NCBI GenBank assembly: GCA_009692065.1
Contig: SHZY01000004.1
Location: forward strand, 1-64,000
Direction: 5' to 3'
DNA: 64,000 bases
From: Gemmataceae bacterium
GTDB lineage: Bacteria; Planctomycetota; Planctomycetia; Gemmatales; Gemmataceae
Part shown: positions 52,239 through 60,526 of the stretch, piece by piece
Position numbering within the stretch: position 1 is the stretch's first letter
Layout of the letters: every line of letters starts with the position of its first letter
Notes under the pieces: model-generated
The model's input: the letters and a program-made list of their open reading frames with translations, nothing else
Told to the model about the DNA's origin: nothing
The model's database searches: none
Program-made: the position numbers and the translations under genes

Positions 52239-53741
52239 TTAGATATCGCGTTCGCGATAGAAGGCAATCACCGCCTGCACGGCGCGGCGCCATTGCGCCA
52301 GTTGTTTGCGCCGGCGCTCCGTATCCATCTTCGGCGCGATGGGCTGGCTCGACTGCATTAGTTTACGCAGCGATTCGAGATCGGGCCAAACGCCGACTTG
52401 CAGGCCGGCCAACAAGGCGGCGCCGAGGGCTGTCGTTTCACTTTCGAGCGCGGGCAACACCGGCAGGCCTAGCAGGTCTGCCTGGCGTTGCAGGAACCAC
52501 CCGTTGCGGGCCATGCCGCCGTCCACGCGCAAGGTTTGCAACGGCGTCTGCGTGTCTCGGTCCGCGGCGTCGATCAGATCGACGACCTGCAAGGCAACCC
52601 CTTCCAGCGCCGCCCGTGCCAGATCAGCCGGCGACGTGTTGCGCGTCAGCCCGAACAGCACGCCGCGCGCCTCCGGAACCCAGTGCGGCGCTCCAAGCCC
52701 GACGAAGCCAGGCACGAGCAGGATCGGCTCCTCCGGCGCCGATTGGGCCGCGAGCGCTTCGCTGTCGCTCGATTGCGCAATCAAGTGCAAGCCATCTCGC
52801 AGCCATTGCACCGCGGCCCCGGCGATGAAGACGCTGCCTTCGAGGACATACTGCGGCGTCTCATCGGTCATCGCCGCCAGACTGCTGAGCAGCCGATGCT
52901 TGGAGTGAATCGGCTTCGTGCCGGTGTGGGACAGAAAGAACGCCCCGGTGCCATAGGTGCATTTCGCCTCGCCGGCGCGGAAGCCTCCTTGTCCGAAGAG
53001 GGCCGCCTGCTGGTCCCCCGCGATACCGGTGATCGGGATGCCCGCCGGCAGAAACGGCAGCGCGGCGGTCACGCCGAACTTGCTCACGCTGGGCTGCACC
53101 CTGGGCAGGATCGCCTCGGGAACGCCAAAGAATCCGCACAACTCCCTATCCCATCGCGTGGTGTGCAGATTCAAGAGCAGGGTGCGCGAGGCGTTGCTGG
53201 TATCAGTCGCGTGGACCTTGCCGCCGGTCAGGTTCCACAACAGCCAGCTATCGATGGTGCCGACAGCCAGGTGGCCGGTTTCCGCGCGGGCTTTGAGCGT
53301 GGCATCTTTCTCCAGAAGCCAGCGGATCTTGGTCGCGGAGAAATACGGATCGAGCACCAACCCTGTCCGCTCGAAGAGCCAGGGTTCATCGGCATGTCGA
53401 TCGCGGCAAAAGGCGGCGGTGCGGCGATCTTGCCACACGATTGCAGGCGTCACGGGCTGGCCGGTGGCGCGATCCCAGAGGAGAATGGTTTCACGCTGGT
53501 TCGTCAAGCCGATGGCCGCGAGGTCGGCCGGCGCAATTTTTGCTTGTGCCAGAGCGCGCGGCACCACGTCGGCAACCGTGCGCCAGATCTCGAGCGGATC
53601 GTGCTCGACCCAGCCCGATTGCGGGTAGTGCTGACGGAACTCGAGAGCGGCGCTGGCCAGGCTTTGGCCCCGCTCGTCAAAGATCGCCGCCCGCGTACTG
53701 GTGGTTCCCTGGTCGATGGCGAGGATGTAACTTGATGGCAT
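52239..53741 (-). CDS. glpK: Glycerol kinase
   Basis: FGGY-family kinase of 500 residues that phosphorylates glycerol to sn-glycerol-3-phosphate in the cytoplasm. Motifs are complete: the phosphate-1 loop YILAIDQGTTSTRAAIFDE, GLTNQRETILLWDRATGQPV, VWQDRRTA, GVHATDTSNASRT-like KVHATDTSNASRTLLLNLHT, GIAGDQQAALFGQG, CTYGTGAFFL and VDGGMARNGWFLQRQADLLG. ATG 53741 gives the usual length; the longer frame upstream is rejected because it crosses a family B repeat. glpD and a glycerol transporter are not in the window. Confidence 0.96.
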   Translation of the reverse strand: MPSSYILAIDQGTTSTRAAIFDERGQSLASAALEFRQHYPQSGWVEHDPLEIWRTVADVVPRALAQAKIAPADLAAIGLTNQRETILLWDRATGQPVTPAIVWQDRRTAAFCRDRHADEPWLFERTGLVLDPYFSATKIRWLLEKDATLKARAETGHLAVGTIDSWLLWNLTGGKVHATDTSNASRTLLLNLHTTRWDRELCGFFGVPEAILPRVQPSVSKFGVTAALPFLPAGIPITGIAGDQQAALFGQGGFRAGEAKCTYGTGAFFLSHTGTKPIHSKHRLLSSLAAMTDETPQYVLEGSVFIAGAAVQWLRDGLHLIAQSSDSEALAAQSAPEEPILLVPGFVGLGAPHWVPEARGVLFGLTRNTSPADLARAALEGVALQVVDLIDAADRDTQTPLQTLRVDGGMARNGWFLQRQADLLGLPVLPALESETTALGAALLAGLQVGVWPDLESLRKLMQSSQPIAPKMDTERRRKQLAQWRRAVQAVIAFYRERDI

Positions 53742-53760
53742 GACGCGAATCCCTTCTGTT

Positions 53761-53802
53761 TTGGCGCTTGCGGCGTAGTAGTGCGACGCCGCAAGCGGCC
53801 AA
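53761..53802. repeat. Family B inverted repeat (B5)
   Basis: TTGGCGCTTGCGGCGT (left) and ACGCCGCAAGCGGCCAA (right), 9-base loop region, upstream of glpK. Confidence 0.92.
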
Positions 53803-53929
53803 ACGGAGGTGTAAAAACACACACCTACCATGAAAACTACGCGAATCGGCGGCGAATCGCAAAAAAAAAACCTAAACTTGCCGAGAACTCTTGACTGACC
53901 AAGAGAACCCCGGTGGAAGGGCCCGTACC

Positions 53930-54958
53930 ATGCCATTGGTTTGTCCAGAATGCAAGCAGTTGTTTGAGCAAAACGGCGTGTGCCCGCTTTGCAACGTGGT
54001 ATTGCTCTATCACGCGCAAAATCTGCAAAATGAGCCGTCTCCCTCGAAGCCAGTTGCCGACGAATCGTCGGAATGGCAGCAAACGCCGTGGGGGAAAATC
54101 CTCGTCGGCCTGGTCCTGGCCCAGGGGCTCAGCTACGGCTTGCAACGGGTTCTGACGGCCGGCTTCCTCGCCAGCGGCGACGGCTCGGACACATGGGACA
54201 CACTTTTCGGTATCGTAATTCATCATGCGATTCTCGGTTTCAGCTTGCTCATCGGGGGCGTGCTCTCTGGCGCCGGGCAATCACGCGGCATCATCTACGG
54301 GGCTCTGGTCGGTTTCACCAGTGGTATTATTTCCTTCTTCGTGCAAGACCTCAAGGGTGAGTTCTACTCGGCCGTCCTTGTTTATGCGGTTCCGCTCATC
54401 CATTTGGCCACCGGCGCGCTGGGCGGCGCGCTGGGCGTGTTGATCTGGCGGCCAACGCCGAAACTTCCCGAACTTGAGGGGACCACCACGCCCACTCCGG
54501 TCATCGCCTCCCAGGTCGGCTCATCGCTGGCCAACCTGTTTGCGGGGCAGGTCTATCTTGGCCGCGTCTCCGCCGGCGCTTTTTTGATCGTGATCGGCGT
54601 CGTCTGGTCCAAGGCGGCTCTTGACTTCTTGCTCCGCGCCAGCAACGGCACGTTGACGATCTCATCGCAGTTGCAAGCCCAGCTGGTAAGCCTGGAGATT
54701 ACCGCCCTCGTCGCGCTGGTCGGCGCGGGCTTTGCCGGCGCCACCACGCGCAACGGCTTGAAGCAAGGCCTGTGCGTCGGCATCGCGGCTGCCGCCATCG
54801 TCCTCGGGCTGCAGATCAATGGCCCCAAGTTCACGCTCGAATCGGCCATCTTCACCCAGAGCGGCATCATCACCGTCGCGATGGTCGGCGGCTGGTTCGG
54901 CGGCCAACTTTTCCCACCCGTCTCCGCCCGCAGACGCAAAGGCCACATTCCCTATTAG
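53930..54958 (+). CDS. Zinc-ribbon membrane protein, hypothetical
   Basis: Protein of 342 residues. The N-terminus is a short zinc-ribbon-like region (LVCPECKQLFEQNGVCPLCN, residues 3-22), then a multi-pass membrane domain with about seven hydrophobic segments (e.g. IVIHHAILGFSLLIGGVLSG, LVYAVPLIHLATGALGGALG, GAFLIVIGVVWSKAALDFLL). GGAAGG lies 11 bases before the ATG; a longer frame starting with TTG at 53891 is less likely. No transport or enzyme signature is recognised. A family B hairpin followed by eight T overlaps the stop. Confidence 0.78.
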   Translation: MPLVCPECKQLFEQNGVCPLCNVVLLYHAQNLQNEPSPSKPVADESSEWQQTPWGKILVGLVLAQGLSYGLQRVLTAGFLASGDGSDTWDTLFGIVIHHAILGFSLLIGGVLSGAGQSRGIIYGALVGFTSGIISFFVQDLKGEFYSAVLVYAVPLIHLATGALGGALGVLIWRPTPKLPELEGTTTPTPVIASQVGSSLANLFAGQVYLGRVSAGAFLIVIGVVWSKAALDFLLRASNGTLTISSQLQAQLVSLEITALVALVGAGFAGATTRNGLKQGLCVGIAAAAIVLGLQINGPKFTLESAIFTQSGIITVAMVGGWFGGQLFPPVSARRRKGHIPY

Positions 54959-55047
54959 CCGCTTGCGGCTTGGCATTCGTACAGAGAAATCCGCGCCGAT
55001 CGACACCACGCCACGAGCGCCAAGCCACAAGCGGCCGGCCTTTTTTT
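54958..55047 (+). terminator. Family B repeat acting as a terminator (B6)
   Basis: GCCGCTTGCGGCTTGGC (54958-54974) and GCCAAGCCACAAGCGGC (55019-55035) pair with one mismatch; CGGCC and eight T follow immediately. The arm overlaps the last base of the membrane protein stop. A dispersed repeat seems to have been taken over as the terminator. Confidence 0.7.
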
Positions 55048-55176
55048 TGACCTTGCCCCGAGTTTGCCGAATAAATAGGCTCCATTCGCCGATGGATAAA
55101 TAGGGACCGTGCGCGCACTTCCCCAATCGCATCCATCACGGTTCCTTTTTTCCATCCAGATGCAAGGACGCCGGCA

Positions 55177-56361
55177 GTGAATCTGACTGCGCGATCAATC
55201 TGGTTGATTTGCACAACGAGCGGGCTTTGGGCATTCAGCTTTGGCCTCGGCTCGCAAGTCGTCACTCATTGGCTCAAGGCGCAAGACGTCAGCGATACGG
55301 TCGTCGGCCTGAGTCATTCCTTCTACTATTTCGGTCTGGCGGCAGCGTCGTGCGGGGTGCCTGCGTTGACGCGGCGCTTTGGGCCGACGGCTTGCGCAAC
55401 CTTCGGCATGATCTTCGCCGGCGTGACCCTGGCGGCCTTCCCATGGGCCGGCGGCGAATGGGGCTGGTATCTCTGCCGATTTCTCAACGGCGTCGCCGGC
55501 GCGCTCAGCCTCGTGCCGCTCGAAACGATTGTCAGCCGCGATTCGGTGCCGCACAAAAAGACCCAGAACTTCGCGTATTACGGAGTTTCTCTGACGCTGG
55601 GCGGAGCGCTCGGCATCGGACTGGGGCTCTCCACCTTTCAGCCGGGGGAGACGTCGGCATTCTACCTCGGCGCCGTGCTGCCGATCGTCGCCGGCCTGGC
55701 GCTGGCCGTCTTCCTGCCGACACGGGCCGCGACCGATGCGCCAGGCCAACGCGTGCCGCTCGGGTTGCGGCGCAACTTTCTCAGCTTCGGCACCGCGTGG
55801 TGCCAGGGCTTCATCGAAGGGGGGATGCTGGCGTTCCTCTCGCTCTTCCTCGTGTCGCGCGGCTTCAGCGCCGACATGGCGGGGATGCTCATGGGCGTGA
55901 TGATGGTCGGCGTCATCCTCTTTCAGGTCCCGGTGTCCTGGCTGGCGGATCGCCATGGCAAGACGCCGATCTTGCTATGCTGCTATGCCGTGGTCGCGCT
56001 CGGGCTCCTGGGCATCCCGTGGTTGACTGGCTCGCTGTGGCTGGCGCTCGCCCTGTTCTGCTTCGGCGCATGCACCGGGGCGATGTATCCCTTGGGTCTA
56101 TCGCGATTGAGCGACAACATGCCGGAAAGCGGACTGGCCCGCGCGTATGCCTGGTACCTGGCAATCGAATGCGTCGGCAGCCAGGCCGGCGCGGCCATCA
56201 TGGGCAAGGCCCGCGATCTCTGGGGCGAATCCGCCATGTTCGGCGTCAGCCTCGCCGCCGTGCTACTCGTTCTGGCGATTTGGTGGATGGTCCGTAGTCC
56301 GTTGTCCGTCGCCGAAAGCCCAATAGTCATGTGCTGCAAGCCGCAATCCACGAACCACTGA
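55177..56361 (+). CDS. MFS transporter
   Basis: Major facilitator permease of 394 residues with about 12 hydrophobic segments. The GTG at 55177 opens NLTARSIWLICTTSGLWAFS. The loop 2-3 region reads GVPALTRRFGPTACATFG; the central loop (LPTRAATDAPGQRVPLG) and second-half signature SWLADRHGKTPILLCCY are typical of the family. It resembles drug or sugar-phosphate efflux members; the substrate is unknown. The C-terminal ~20 residues (RSPLSVAESPIVMCCKPQ...) and the stop are supplied by a repeat element (56289-56378) and are not family-like. The alpha/beta hydrolase gene follows at once. Confidence 0.92.
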   Translation: MNLTARSIWLICTTSGLWAFSFGLGSQVVTHWLKAQDVSDTVVGLSHSFYYFGLAAASCGVPALTRRFGPTACATFGMIFAGVTLAAFPWAGGEWGWYLCRFLNGVAGALSLVPLETIVSRDSVPHKKTQNFAYYGVSLTLGGALGIGLGLSTFQPGETSAFYLGAVLPIVAGLALAVFLPTRAATDAPGQRVPLGLRRNFLSFGTAWCQGFIEGGMLAFLSLFLVSRGFSADMAGMLMGVMMVGVILFQVPVSWLADRHGKTPILLCCYAVVALGLLGIPWLTGSLWLALALFCFGACTGAMYPLGLSRLSDNMPESGLARAYAWYLAIECVGSQAGAAIMGKARDLWGESAMFGVSLAAVLLVLAIWWMVRSPLSVAESPIVMCCKPQSTNH

Positions 56362-56378
56362 CTACGGACCACGGACCA
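56289..56378. repeat. Family J inverted repeat at CDS end
   Basis: Left GGTCCGTAGTCCGTTGTCCG and right CTACGGACCACGGACC, made of 7-base GTCCGTA-type units, span the C-terminus and stop of the MFS gene up to the start of the hydrolase gene. Confidence 0.8.
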
Positions 56379-57299
56379 ATGACACACTCACCCTCAAGCA
56401 ATTGGTTCGACGAACTCTGGCCCCGCGCGACCGCCGCCACCGGCATCGGTTACCTAGCGGTCGCGTATGCGGTGTCGCGCTGGTTGACGCGCTGTTCGCC
56501 TGCGCTGGTGCCGCTGCCGGAGCAATTGACCGGCGTTCAAATCGAAGCGATCCAGTGCACCACCGTTGACGGGATTATTTTGCAGGGCTGGGCGCTCGCC
56601 CCGGCGCGGCCGCGAGCGACCGTGGCGCTCTTCCACGGCTTGCGCGGGCACCGCGCTACGCTGATGGACCGGTTCGTTCTTCTGGCATCGGCCGGATATC
56701 GCTGTGTTGCCTTCGATCATCGCGCCCACGGTGAAAGCGGCGGCGCGGTGACGAGTTTCGGCTATCATGAACGGCACGACATCCAGGCTGTTGCCGAGTT
56801 GATCCAGGCGCGCTGGCCCAGCCGACCGTGCGCCGCCCTGGGAGTCTCGATGGGAGCGGCCGCGCTTTGCTTTGCGGGAAAATCGGCGCACGCGTTCGAT
56901 GCGATCATCCTCGAAAGCCTGTATCACGACCTGGATCGCGCTTTTCAGAATCGTGTCGGCTGTGGGTTCCCGGCGTGGTTTCAGCATTTTCGGCGTGGCA
57001 TCATCTGGTTTGTCGAACGGCGTCTGGCTGCGCGCGTGCAAGAGATCGCGCCGATCGACCATGTGGGCCTTTTGGCTCCGCGCCCGGTGCTGCTGCTCAC
57101 CGGTAGTGACGACCCGCATGCGCCGCCGCACGAAGTCCTGGCCCTGGCCGACAAGGTTGGCGGGGCCGGCGAGTTTCACGCCATCCCCGATACGGGCCAT
57201 GCCGATATCTGCGAGCACGGCGGCGCCCTCTATCGCGACTTGGTCCTGTCGTTTCTGGAACGCCATCTCTTCGAGCAGCGAATGCCCGTGGCGGCGTGA
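56379..57299 (+). CDS. Alpha/beta hydrolase
   Basis: Protein of 306 residues with an N-terminal hydrophobic segment (GIGYLAVAYAVSRWL) and an alpha/beta-hydrolase domain: oxyanion loop ALFHGLRGHR, the nucleophile elbow GVSMGAAAL (Ser), the acid in LLTGSDDPHAP and the base in DTGHADICEH. The layout is like membrane-tethered BAAT/YtmA-like hydrolases; the substrate is unknown. ATG 56379 is used: the earlier in-frame GTG at 56331 would put a repeat-derived peptide at the start. It is 18 bases from the MFS stop, so the two are probably co-transcribed. Confidence 0.9.
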   Translation: MTHSPSSNWFDELWPRATAATGIGYLAVAYAVSRWLTRCSPALVPLPEQLTGVQIEAIQCTTVDGIILQGWALAPARPRATVALFHGLRGHRATLMDRFVLLASAGYRCVAFDHRAHGESGGAVTSFGYHERHDIQAVAELIQARWPSRPCAALGVSMGAAALCFAGKSAHAFDAIILESLYHDLDRAFQNRVGCGFPAWFQHFRRGIIWFVERRLAARVQEIAPIDHVGLLAPRPVLLLTGSDDPHAPPHEVLALADKVGGAGEFHAIPDTGHADICEHGGALYRDLVLSFLERHLFEQRMPVAA

Positions 57300-57618
57300 A
57301 AATAACACAAGCAAGAATGCGCCTCACGCAAAGGCGCAAAGCCGCAAAGGTGTTGCCGCCAAGCTAATCAGTGTAGGGCGACTATTCCAACCGCTCGGAC
57401 CATTTCAGTTTTTCCATTCCGTTTGCGCCTTTGCGTGAGCTGATTATGCATGGTGTAGTGGCGGAATCAGACGCCACATCCGCGGCCGGCGCCGAAAATC
57501 ACTGGCCAAATCGTTTCGAAATGATAAGAATGTCTGCCGCTCTTCAATCCGCCGCCATCGTGTTTCTGGCGGCACCCGCAAGGCTGCGACGATTACCGGA
57601 CCACCAGGGACCCTGAGC
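57300..57618. other. 319-base gap, family C repeat only
   Basis: Contains the family C repeat at 57323-57439; the remaining ~180 bases before the desaturase start show no conserved frame, tRNA or clear promoter. Confidence 0.6.
57323..57439. repeat. Family C inverted repeat (C3)
   Basis: Perfect 18-base arms CTCACGCAAAGGCGCAAA (57323-57340) and TTTGCGCCTTTGCGTGAG (57422-57439), identical to those of C2, with an 81-base spacer of different sequence. Confidence 0.95.
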
Positions 57619-58440
57619 ATGACCTCAGCCGACGCGTTAGTTTGCCCTGAACTGGAAGGCGCATTGTGGCGTCTTTATCGCGATTTCTTCGACACCGCCG
57701 AGCGCAAGCGGCGCTGGCGAGTGCGCGACGACATCCCCTGGGACAAGTGCAACCCGAACCTGGATCCCGCCATTGCCGACGTCGTCGAGACCTTTTGCTG
57801 CGTGGAATTGTACCTGCCGGATTACGTATCAAAGGTGCTGCCCGTCGTTCGGCATAGCCGCGGACGGACCTGGTTTTACGCCAACTGGGGTTATGAGGAA
57901 TCGAAACATTCGCTGGTCTTGAGCGATTGGCTGCTGCGCTCCGGCAGTCGCACCGAAGAATACATGTTCGACATGGAGAAGAAGGTATTCGCGCGCGAGT
58001 GGAACCTGCCGCACGAATGCCCTCTCGGCATGCTCGCCTACGCGATGGTCCAGGAGCACGCGACCTTTTTGAACTACCGCAACCTGCGCCAGCGTGTGCA
58101 GGCCAAGGGAGGCGACCCGGCCCTAGAGAAGATCCTCCAGTTCGTGTCGGTGGACGAAGCCGCCCACTACGGCCTGTTCAAATCGTTCTTCGAGTTATTC
58201 CTGAATCTGGATCGCGATCAGTCGCTGCAGGCGCTACGGCCCGTGCTGAATCTCTTCCAGATGCCAGCGATTCACGATTTGCTCGACGAAAGCAAGAGGC
58301 GCATTGCCCAGGTGCGCGAGCTGGAGATCTTCAACGAGGAGATTTTCATTCGCGATGTGTACAACCATTTCCTGAACGCGCTGGACGTCACCCGTGCCGA
58401 GATGCGCGGGCGCGGCCCCAAGAAATCGCTGGCGACCTGA
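57619..58440 (+). CDS. Acyl-ACP desaturase
   Basis: Soluble diiron desaturase of 273 residues (fatty acid desaturase type 2, as in plant stearoyl-ACP 9-desaturase and mycobacterial DesA). Iron ligands are seen in two EExxH-like motifs, EESKH (residues 93-97) and DEAAH (179-183), with additional Glu at VETFCCVELY and in MVQEHATFLNYRN. The chain is shorter than the plant enzyme and has no transit peptide. It introduces a double bond into an acyl chain carried by ACP, using ferredoxin electrons. No fatty acid synthesis gene is adjacent. The convergent tsf gene follows past a family A hairpin. Confidence 0.93.
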   Translation: MTSADALVCPELEGALWRLYRDFFDTAERKRRWRVRDDIPWDKCNPNLDPAIADVVETFCCVELYLPDYVSKVLPVVRHSRGRTWFYANWGYEESKHSLVLSDWLLRSGSRTEEYMFDMEKKVFAREWNLPHECPLGMLAYAMVQEHATFLNYRNLRQRVQAKGGDPALEKILQFVSVDEAAHYGLFKSFFELFLNLDRDQSLQALRPVLNLFQMPAIHDLLDESKRRIAQVRELEIFNEEIFIRDVYNHFLNALDVTRAEMRGRGPKKSLAT

Positions 58441-58453
58441 AAACGTTGTCCTC

Positions 58454-58491
58454 GTTTAGCGCCCGCGCGGCGTCAAGCGGGCGCTAAACGA
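58454..58491. repeat. Family A inverted repeat (A5)
   Basis: Perfect 14-base arms CGTTTAGCGCCCGC (58454-58467) and GCGGGCGCTAAACG (58478-58491), 10-base loop, in the 60-base gap between the convergent desaturase and tsf stops, where it might serve as a bidirectional terminator. Confidence 0.95.
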
Positions 58492-58500
58492 AGAAATACG

Positions 58501-59337
58501 TCAACTAATCTCACCGACCTTATACCGCACAAACTTGACCAGCTTGAGCCCGCTGGCAGACAGCAGTTGGCCCACGGTCTTCGTATCGTCCTTGACGAAC
58601 GGCTGTTCGAGCAGGACGTTGTCGGCCAGCCAGGTTTTCATTTTGCCTTCGATGATCTTCTCGATGATGTTGGCGGGCTTGCTCTTGTTCTTGGGATCGC
58701 CCGTGGTCTGCTCGCGGGCGATCTCGGTCTCCTTGGCAAGCTTGTCGGCCGGTACGTCCTCCTTGGTCGCCGACACGGGGTTGCGGGCGGTGATGTGCAT
58801 GCACACGTCGCGCAACACTTGCGGATCGGCCTTGGCTCCCTCGACAAGCAGCAGCACGCCGACTGAGCCGTCGTGATGGACGTACTCGCCTACGAGGCCG
58901 CACAGGCGCGTGAAGCGGTGTACGCGGATGTTCTCGCGCAAGATCGCGAACACATCCATGACGCGGTCGGCGATGGTCCTGCCGGGATGAGCGACGCTGG
59001 CCTGCGCGAGCAGATCTTCCACGTTGGCCGGATTCTTTGCGGCGATTTGCTTGGCAATCTCGGTGGTCAACTGGATGAACTGATCGGTCTTGGAGACCGG
59101 CGCCGTTTCACAGCGCACCTCAACGATGGCGCCGCAGGTATCGAGACAGATGCCGACGCGTCCCTCGGCCGTTTCGCGGGCGGCGAAGTTGCCGATCTTG
59201 CTGCCCGCCTTTTTGCGCAACCAGTCGACAGCCTTTTCCATGTCGCCGCCGGACTCGGTCAAGGCGGTCTTGCACTCCATCATCGGCGCGTTGGTGCGGC
59301 CACGCAGCGTCTTGACATCGTTCGCGGTAATGGCCAT
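58501..59337 (-). CDS. tsf: Elongation factor Ts
   Basis: Guanine nucleotide exchange factor for EF-Tu, 278 residues. The N-terminal UBA-like domain (MAITANDVKTLRGRTNAPMM, ECKTALTESGGDMEKAVDWL, RKKAG) and the core domains (FIQLTTEIAKQIAA, LVEGAKADPQVLRDVCMHIT, LLEQPFVKDDTKTVGQLL) are complete. AAGGAA stands before the ATG at 59337. It follows rpsB in the usual order, but a 103-base family D inverted repeat sits between the two. Confidence 0.96.
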   Translation of the reverse strand: MAITANDVKTLRGRTNAPMMECKTALTESGGDMEKAVDWLRKKAGSKIGNFAARETAEGRVGICLDTCGAIVEVRCETAPVSKTDQFIQLTTEIAKQIAAKNPANVEDLLAQASVAHPGRTIADRVMDVFAILRENIRVHRFTRLCGLVGEYVHHDGSVGVLLLVEGAKADPQVLRDVCMHITARNPVSATKEDVPADKLAKETEIAREQTTGDPKNKSKPANIIEKIIEGKMKTWLADNVLLEQPFVKDDTKTVGQLLSASGLKLVKFVRYKVGEIS

Positions 59338-59395
59338 GAATGATTCCTTCCCACGAATGTCCAAGCCCATGCGGGATGTCAAGGGCTAAAAGAAG

Positions 59396-59498
59396 ATTAA
59401 CCACAGAGACTCAAAGGACACAGAGAAGACGAGGAGGGTTGATCCGTCTATTCACTACCCAAAACTCTTCTCTGTGACTCTGTGCCTCTGTGGTTAAT
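59396..59498. repeat. Family D inverted repeat (D2)
   Basis: Arms ATTAACCACAGAGACTC... and ...CTGTGCCTCTGTGGTTAAT around a 40-base spacer, occupying the rpsB-tsf gap. It shares the CCACAGAGG end word with D1. Confidence 0.9.
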
Positions 59499-59511
59499 GA
59501 TTTTGATTCAC

Positions 59512-60357
59512 CTAGGAAACGACCGGCGCCGGCGTCTTCGGGTTCGCGCCGCGCGCGCCGCGTGCCGGTTCCGGGGGCAGCGACGCCCGGCCTTCGTTGA
59601 TTGCGTCGGCCAGCTTCGTCAGGATCAGTTCGATCGAGCGGATGCTGTCGTCGTTGCCAGGAATCGGCAGATCGACGACGTCGGGATCGCTATCGGTGTC
59701 GATCAGCGAAACCGTGGTCACGCCCATGCGCTGCGCTTCCTTGACGGCGATCTCCTCGCGATGCGGATCGACAATGACCATCGCATCGGGCAGGCGATTC
59801 ATCTCGCGGATGCCCTGCAAGTTGCGATTGATCTTCGTGTATTCGCGGATCAGGGTGGAGACCATCTTCTTCGAATAAGTGCGGATGAGTGCCGTCTCCG
59901 GCGCCTTGGCGAGATCGAGCCGGCCGGTCTCGGCGTGCATCGTCTTCATATAGGAAACGAGATCGACGCGCTCCGCCTTCTCGCCGTGGGCCAGCCACAT
60001 GCCTTCGAGTTCGGTAAGCCGTTTCAATCGCTCGCGAATGGTGCGGTAGTTGGTCAGCGTGCCGCCCAGCCAGCGCTCATTGACGTACGGCATCTTGCAG
60101 CGTGCGGATTCGCGTTCGATGGCTTCCTTGGCCTGCCGTTTCGTGCCGACGAAGACGACCAGGCTGCCCCGGCTGGCGACCTTGGCAAGAAACTTGTACG
60201 CGCGCAGTAGGCCTCGCACCGTTTCACGCAGATCGATGATGTGGATGAGGTTACGCTTGCCGTAAATGTACGGCCGCATCTTTGGGTTCCAACGGCTGGC
60301 CCGATGGCCGAAATGGACGCCGGCTTCAATCAACTCCTGAACTTGAACGATCGCCAC
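59512..60357 (-). CDS. rpsB: 30S ribosomal protein S2
   Basis: Small-subunit ribosomal protein of 281 residues. It begins [20 protein letters not shown], with [53 protein letters not shown] and [20 protein letters not shown], all family hallmarks. The start is GTG at 60357 with a perfect AGGAGGTG site 7 bases upstream; a longer ATG frame is not conserved. The C-terminal ~35 residues are a Pro/Ala/Arg-rich extension ([20 protein letters not shown]), longer than in E. coli. tsf follows. Confidence 0.97.
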   Translation of the reverse strand: MAIVQVQELIEAGVHFGHRASRWNPKMRPYIYGKRNLIHIIDLRETVRGLLRAYKFLAKVASRGSLVVFVGTKRQAKEAIERESARCKMPYVNERWLGGTLTNYRTIRERLKRLTELEGMWLAHGEKAERVDLVSYMKTMHAETGRLDLAKAPETALIRTYSKKMVSTLIREYTKINRNLQGIREMNRLPDAMVIVDPHREEIAVKEAQRMGVTTVSLIDTDSDPDVVDLPIPGNDDSIRSIELILTKLADAINEGRASLPPEPARGARGANPKTPAPVVS

Positions 60358-60470
60358 GCAAGGCACCTCCTGGGGCTGGACGCACGCGGCGTCGCAGGTT
60401 GAATACGGACGGACTCGAGGATCGGTATTGTAGGGATTTCGCCAGCGCAGGAAAGTGCCATCCCGATTTC

Positions 60471-60526
60471 GCCGCTTGCGGCGTAGCATTCGCCTCGGGT
60501 TTTGCGACTGCTAAGCCGCAAGCGGC
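60471..60526. repeat. Family B inverted repeat (B7)
   Basis: GCCGCTTGCGGCGTAGC (left) and GCTAAGCCGCAAGCGGC (60510-60526). The right arm encodes the last residues PLAA and the TAG of the SagB-like gene. Confidence 0.92.

Noticed and set aside
57445..57520. tRNA-like stretch upstream of the desaturase
   Set aside because: No GTTCGANTC T-loop, no acceptor stem pairing and no anticodon arm can be drawn.
41246..60526. Regularly recurring palindromes as a CRISPR array
   Set aside because: Copies are kilobases apart with genes between; there is no clustered repeat-spacer pattern and no cas gene.
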